This document shows positions 59,727-64,000 of a stretch of DNA of 64,000 nucleotides, piece after piece. The notes beneath the pieces were generated by a model, which was not told where the DNA came from, ran no database searches, and saw nothing but the letters and a program-made list of their open reading frames with translations. Numbering within the stretch: the first letter of the stretch is position 1; the number at the start of each line of letters is the position of its first letter. The DNA lies in NCBI RefSeq assembly GCF_954871325.1, contig NC_088777.1:4776509-4840508 (forward strand), written 5' to 3'. The DNA comes from Gordionus sp. m RMFG-2023. Lineage: Eukaryota; Nematomorpha; Gordioida; Chordodea; Parachordodidae. A program made the position numbers and the translations under genes.

Positions 59727-59882
59727 GTTTATTTTCAAATAATATTTGATTTTAAAATAAATGTCTAAAAATATTATTATACATATATTTGCAATAGCAT
59801 TATCGCTCCGGTGATCACAAATTGATCGGCTCGCATCTACATCTCACGTAATAATTTTATTATTAAATTTTATACATAATAT

Positions 59883-60031
59883 CAGAGTTGTTAATCTATC
59901 CTGTATCTAGATATAAAAAGATGGTATCTGTATCTAGATAGATTTTTAATTAAAATATCGGTATCTAGATATTATTTTAGACGATGTATCTGTATCTAGA
60001 TCCATTTTAAAAGTATCTTTTAACAACTCTG
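59883..60031. mobile_element. hAT MITE C3, near-perfect TSD
   Basis: It starts CAGAGTTGTTAATCTATCC and ends CTTTTAACAACTCTG, with flanking 8 bp cataatat and caaaatat (seven of eight). The interior is the reverse of C1/C2 (TATCTGTATCTAGATA). 149 bp, with an internal deletion relative to C1. Confidence 0.9.
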
Positions 60032-60039
60032 CAAAATAT

Positions 60040-61500
60040 TAACATGTTGGGGTTTGTGCCAATTTAGTGCAAGTATGATTACACTAAGGCTTATGCAGAT
60101 TAGTATAATTCAATTACTAGGGCTTTGACAAATACCATGTTAACTTTTAATAAAATTATATTTATTTAAATTAAGAATATTCTTCTAAGATCTTTCTTTT
60201 GTTATGGGCAGATGCAGCGAAATGGCAAATGCCTAATATAAATTAACCCTACTAAAAGTTCTGCAAGATGTCCGCTTTGGGACAAAAATATAGATATAAC
60301 ATCTGACTCTGAGCCTATTTAAAAAAATTTAATTTATATTTATATAATTTCGCCATGTATAGTATAAATTCTAAGATCTAAAAATTCCATTATGTATTAG
60401 AATTTAAATATTTATTTATGTTAGAGTTGCAACCGAGGGGAAAAAGGGAAAATATTTTTTGGCAAAAAAAAATAAATATTTTTGTCATATTTTTAACTCA
60501 CTTCCAATTTCCTCTTGATGTTATCGATACTTTGTTCTACTTTTTATTTACTAAATATAATAATAACCCAATTAAAATGAAAGTATTACCTGCAATAAAA
60601 CTCATAACTTTTTATGGCGAATTCGACAAATCAACAAGAGTTTATTTTTTTGTGTATTGCTAGTAATACCACTGATAACTATCACATTTACAAAATTCTT
60701 AGTCTCAAATGTATCCTGTGGTTACGATATGGTAGCTCAAGGTGTTAAAAAAAGTCCCGCCTGGAATTTTTAAATTTTGATATTTTTAATATTTGGCTGT
60801 AATTTGTAAATTGTTCCAAAGGGAAATTGAAAATATGAGTATTAAATGAATGTTAATCGTTCCATATGATTTTTCATCCAAATTAATGGATATAATTTAC
60901 ATTTATTCTTTCTTAAAAAATCAGCACGAGTTTGTATTTTTTTTATTATGGCAGACCAGTCTCTGCCAAAAATATTAAAGCAGGTATCTAAGACAGTAAT
61001 ATCTTTGAAGATGGACAGGCAAAGTTCTACTAAGCGCGCATAAATTTAATTTGAGCTGGCCTAGAATATTTTCTATTAGGGTACAAATATTTTTTATCAC
61101 TCCTAAAATTGGTCCTTAAGTACTCTTGTATGATATAGGCTATAGTAGACACACTTTTGAAACTAGATTTTTTTTTCAATGCAATCATTTCTTTATTTAA
61201 ATTTTAATTTATTTAAATTTATTTAATTAAAATTTGAAAATTATTTTATATAATAAAAATAAGAATGCTGATTCATATAAAAATTTTATAAAGCTACTTT
61301 AAATTTATCTAGTTACTATTAAAATGTAAGAAAGTATAATTAGTTACAAGCTATTTTTTTCAAATGTAACTAGTAACTCAAACTAATTACCTTTTTAAGA
61401 ATATAACTTATAACTGTAACTGTTGATTTTTTAAAAGTAATTTATACTTAATTACTTATTCGTGTTTATATAAATACTTGTATATTCAATTTTTTTTTAA
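60040..61500. other. AT-rich gap with GTTAC/GTAAC-rich patch
   Basis: At 61,300-61,460 words such as TTAGTTACAAG, ATGTAACTAGTAACTC and ATAACTGTAACTG cluster, resembling the tips of element G and possibly a decayed MITE. The open stretch at 60,418-60,663 is hydrophobic and AT-driven, so it is not called. Confidence 0.4.
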
Positions 61501-61519
61501 TATATGTATAATGTTATAG

Positions 61520-61631
61520 AATGCTGGAACTGCTATCCACTTATGAATACCTAGCTAAAAAGAAAAATTGTCAGGTGAAAACTCCATCACCTATCCATTG
61601 TAAAGATTCTTCAAAAATGTTTGAATCTTAA
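61520..61631 (+). CDS. Candidate small terminal exon
   Basis: The acceptor (tataatgttatag) ends at 61,519. The open run reads MLELLSTYEYLAKKKNCQV then KTPSPIHCKDSSKMFES and stops at a TAA. Codons are more balanced than the surroundings. An internal CAG|gtgaaa could instead act as a donor after NCQ. It is short and unsupported by homology. It could follow the 59,640 exon in one gene. Confidence 0.35.
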
Positions 61632-61639
61632 ATTTGTTT

Positions 61640-63520
61640 ATTTATTATAATACCATATAAGAAATGGATAATACTTGTAATCGCTTTTATTTTATATTAG
61701 AACCAATGTATAATTCATACAATAAAATTATTTTATACATATCAGCGGCATATAAAAAGGGCTGCGGACTCTATGGATGGGTAAAGTGAGGGGGAAAGAG
61801 TGGAATTAATTCCTCCATTTGAAATTTATTCGCCTCAATTTGATAGAATGTTAATTTATTTATATTAGATCTATTTGTTTATATACATATTTAAATGCTT
61901 ATTTTTCTGATTTTGAAATTTATATTTTTTCATTACATGCATTTGACAGATTGTTTCTAAAATATAATTATATTTAACACCCTAACTCTTCATATGACTT
62001 TTTATTATAAATAAAAAATCACTCTTAAAATATTATTCCAAAGCAATTTTTGTTTTTATTTTAGACTTTTTCTAAGTTTGCCTATTCTGCTTTTCTAGAT
62101 TTTTAGGACTAGTTACGATTATGTTCATATTTTTTCTAAGTTTTATTTTTTTTTCTTTGATAATTTTATTTAAAAACGGTTTCTATTTAGAAATAAGATA
62201 CAACATAAACGATATCAAAATAAAATATATTTTATATGCCCTGTTTGTTTTGATTGTGAAATACTCAGGAAGATAAATTTAACCTAAAATTAGGGATAAA
62301 TATTTTAATATTAAAAAAAATTGTAACAAAATGTATCGAATAAAAATATACCGTGAAAAGTATCTAGATACCAAAAATTATCTAGATAATATCCAGATAC
62401 AATATTTATGTATCTGGGTACCGTTTCTAGATACTTAACTCTGAAAAATAAATTAATATAGCCATTTTTCCAACTTTAACATCTAAATTACCTGCACTAT
62501 AGTTTTTTTTTTAAATTCAAAAAATAGAGTATATTTTAAAAACATATAAAAAATACAATAAGATATTTAAAAAATATATAAATTTATATATTCATGGATA
62601 AAAAATATTAGGAAATAATGGCTCCTACAACGGAGGTTGGGATGCGAAGTAACTGCTTCAGAAAATTTGCTTGGGGGTAAAGATCTTTAAAACAATCGAT
62701 TTATAGGAAAATATTGTACCCCGATGATGCTGAGGATACTAAAAAATTTAATTTTATTTATTGTGAAGGATTAGATAAGTGTCAGAATATCAATCGTGAT
62801 TTTATTGTACATGAATGTTCATAGACACATAAGATAGCTGATTAGGAAAACTGTTCATTACAAAAATTTGATATTAAGATATCTGTACCCCAAAAGAATG
62901 TGTTAATAATAAACGCTCAACCATAAGAATATGATGCCTTGCTTATTTGTTTCTCATAATCAAGCCTTCTGGGGGAACACGCAATAAGAAGGCAATATGT
63001 TAGGTCTTATAAAATCTGAAGATTTTGCCATTTCTACTATGGTTAATACTATAGTTTTCAGAAAAATCTTATTTTATTTATCTCTTTGTGTTTTGGATGA
63101 AATATTATAGATAACAAGCTTAGCTTCAAAATAGAAACCATGTCAAAGGATATAAGGTTAATAAATCAAATTTAGTAGGTAAATGAGTGTCTGATTTAGT
63201 TGAGAAAAAAAATTTAAGTTATTGTCTTGTATCATTTTTTAATCTTTCTAGAGAATAAAACTGAATATTTGGTTGTTTTTTCTAAGCTCAAATTTTATGA
63301 AGGGAAGAAATTTATTTTCTAATTTTGAAAGTTCTAAACTTCAAACATTTAAATCCAAAAAAAATGGTATATATACTTTCATTTAAATATTATATTTTTA
63401 TTTAAGCTTTAAAACCTGCACTCGATTTGATAATAATGCATTATTGAAATATTTAATAACAAATCCATGAAATTTTTAAATCTAACCCCGTTTATTAAAC
63501 TAAAATGACTAGTTGAAAAG
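61640..63520. other. Mostly AT-rich sequence
   Basis: Contains the degenerate MITE C4. A stretch at 62,600-63,000 has protein-like wording in several frames (VPDDAEDTKKFNFIYCEG, INRDFIVHECS), which suggests an unplaced old pseudogene or transposon. No gene called. Confidence 0.4.
62349..62443. mobile_element. Degenerate hAT MITE C4
   Basis: Repeats of TATCTAGATA and ATCCAGATAC end at CTTAACTCTG, a decayed CAACTCTG terminus. It is shorter than C1-C3, with the left end eroded and no clean target duplication. Confidence 0.6.
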
Positions 63521-63522
63521 AC

Positions 63523-63591
63523 ATTTGATAAAGATAATATTGTAAATTTTGCCATTTGATAAAGATAATATTGTAAATTTTGCCATTTGAT
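63523..63591. repeat. 31-bp tandem repeat, 2.2 units
   Basis: The unit begins ATTTGATAAAGATAATATTG and ends TAAATTTTGCC. The two full copies are identical, so the duplication is recent or maintained. Confidence 0.9.
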
Positions 63592-64000
63592 ATCGAGTCA
63601 AGTTTTCGAAGAAATTTCCATTCGAAATATTTATACGATGGTTAAAAGGAGGGGGTGGGAGGTGTAATAGTTACAGATGACCTGGAAGTCAAATAATCAA
63701 ATATATCAATCCATTATTTAGCTTCTCCTTCTGATAATGATGATGATTCTGAGACTTGCTAAGATTCAGACTGGAAAAACTATTCTTTTATTTTCTTTAT
63801 TGTTTGCTTCATTTCTTAATTTTAACCATATTATCATTAGAACAAAATTTATTAAGACAATTAAATATCGACGAAATTATAAATTCTTTCTCTTTATCTT
63901 CCCCCAATTTGTCTATATTATTCATTTAAAGAAAATATTTTGAATTTCTTTTCTTCCAATTTTAAAAAATATTTTTTAAATTTATAATATTTTTTTTTTC

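Noticed and set aside
63737-63943. Hydrophobic 68-codon open stretch near the window end
   Set aside because: Almost all F, I, L, K codons, as expected from A/T-rich DNA; no splice or start context.

Overview
The window is AT-rich eukaryotic nuclear DNA, very probably from an animal. Two host genes can be named by reading them directly. One is a pair of exons encoding the SPX domain of an XPR1-type phosphate exporter, animal-like in wording (LKLAFSEYYL, LLQNYQ, KILKKHDK). The other is five exons of an animal-type uracil phosphoribosyltransferase homologue (UPRT) on the minus strand, separated by four introns of only 39-43 bp. Very small introns beside multi-kilobase transposon-filled gaps, with strong AT bias, would fit a parasitic or otherwise derived metazoan (a myxozoan or orthonectid, for example). 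The sequence alone does not settle the organism.

Layout. 1-2.9 kb: a complete hAT MITE (893-1209) and a rearranged FLYWCH-finger element (1.87-2.85 kb). 3.4-4.6 kb: a block of higher GC with no readable gene. 6.0-7.2 kb: UPRT and a possible terminal exon of another gene, both minus. 7.8-8.3 kb: two tRNA-like repeat units. 9.6-10.2 kb: XPR1 SPX exons. 12.2-15.2 kb: a decayed hAT transposase. 16.9-20.6 kb: three more hAT remnants, one with a perfect 8-bp target duplication. 21.5-24 kb: GC-rich dispersed repeats and a candidate exon. 24.7-27 kb: a LINE fragment and a truncated hAT. 29.1-29.6, 39.2-39.4 and 43.2-43.5 kb: plus-strand exons, perhaps one unrecognised gene. 30.7-31.4 kb: hAT remnant. 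32.2-34.8 kb: a complete-ended 2.6-kb hAT. 35.8-37.8 kb: a LINE whose C-terminus carries a restriction-like endonuclease. 37.9-38.7 kb: hAT and Tc1/mariner relics. 40.7-41.1 kb: a MITE nested in another MITE. 44.8-50.65 kb: the most elaborate structure, an element with ~0.3-kb terminal inverted repeats whose left repeat is split by a 2.4-kb transposon with ~0.7-kb inverted arms, and whose interior holds a broken Ty3/gypsy RNase H-integrase fossil. 54-62.5 kb: MITEs, a second copy of the 19.5-kb hAT, a long inverted repeat and two small candidate exons.

The strongest new observation is structural. At least three otherwise unrelated hAT families here share the same termini (CAGAGTTGTTAA), make 8-bp target duplications, and each carries its own iterated short palindrome near the ends (GGAGCTAGCTCC, TAGCGCGCTA or TATCTAGATA). 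The second is the 2.4-kb long-arm transposon at 44.9-47.3 kb, whose transposase-like protein belongs to a family I recognise by its wording but cannot name. No intact multi-gene system, operon, CRISPR array or rRNA was seen. Most genes here are fragments of larger spliced genes, and most of the DNA is decayed mobile elements.
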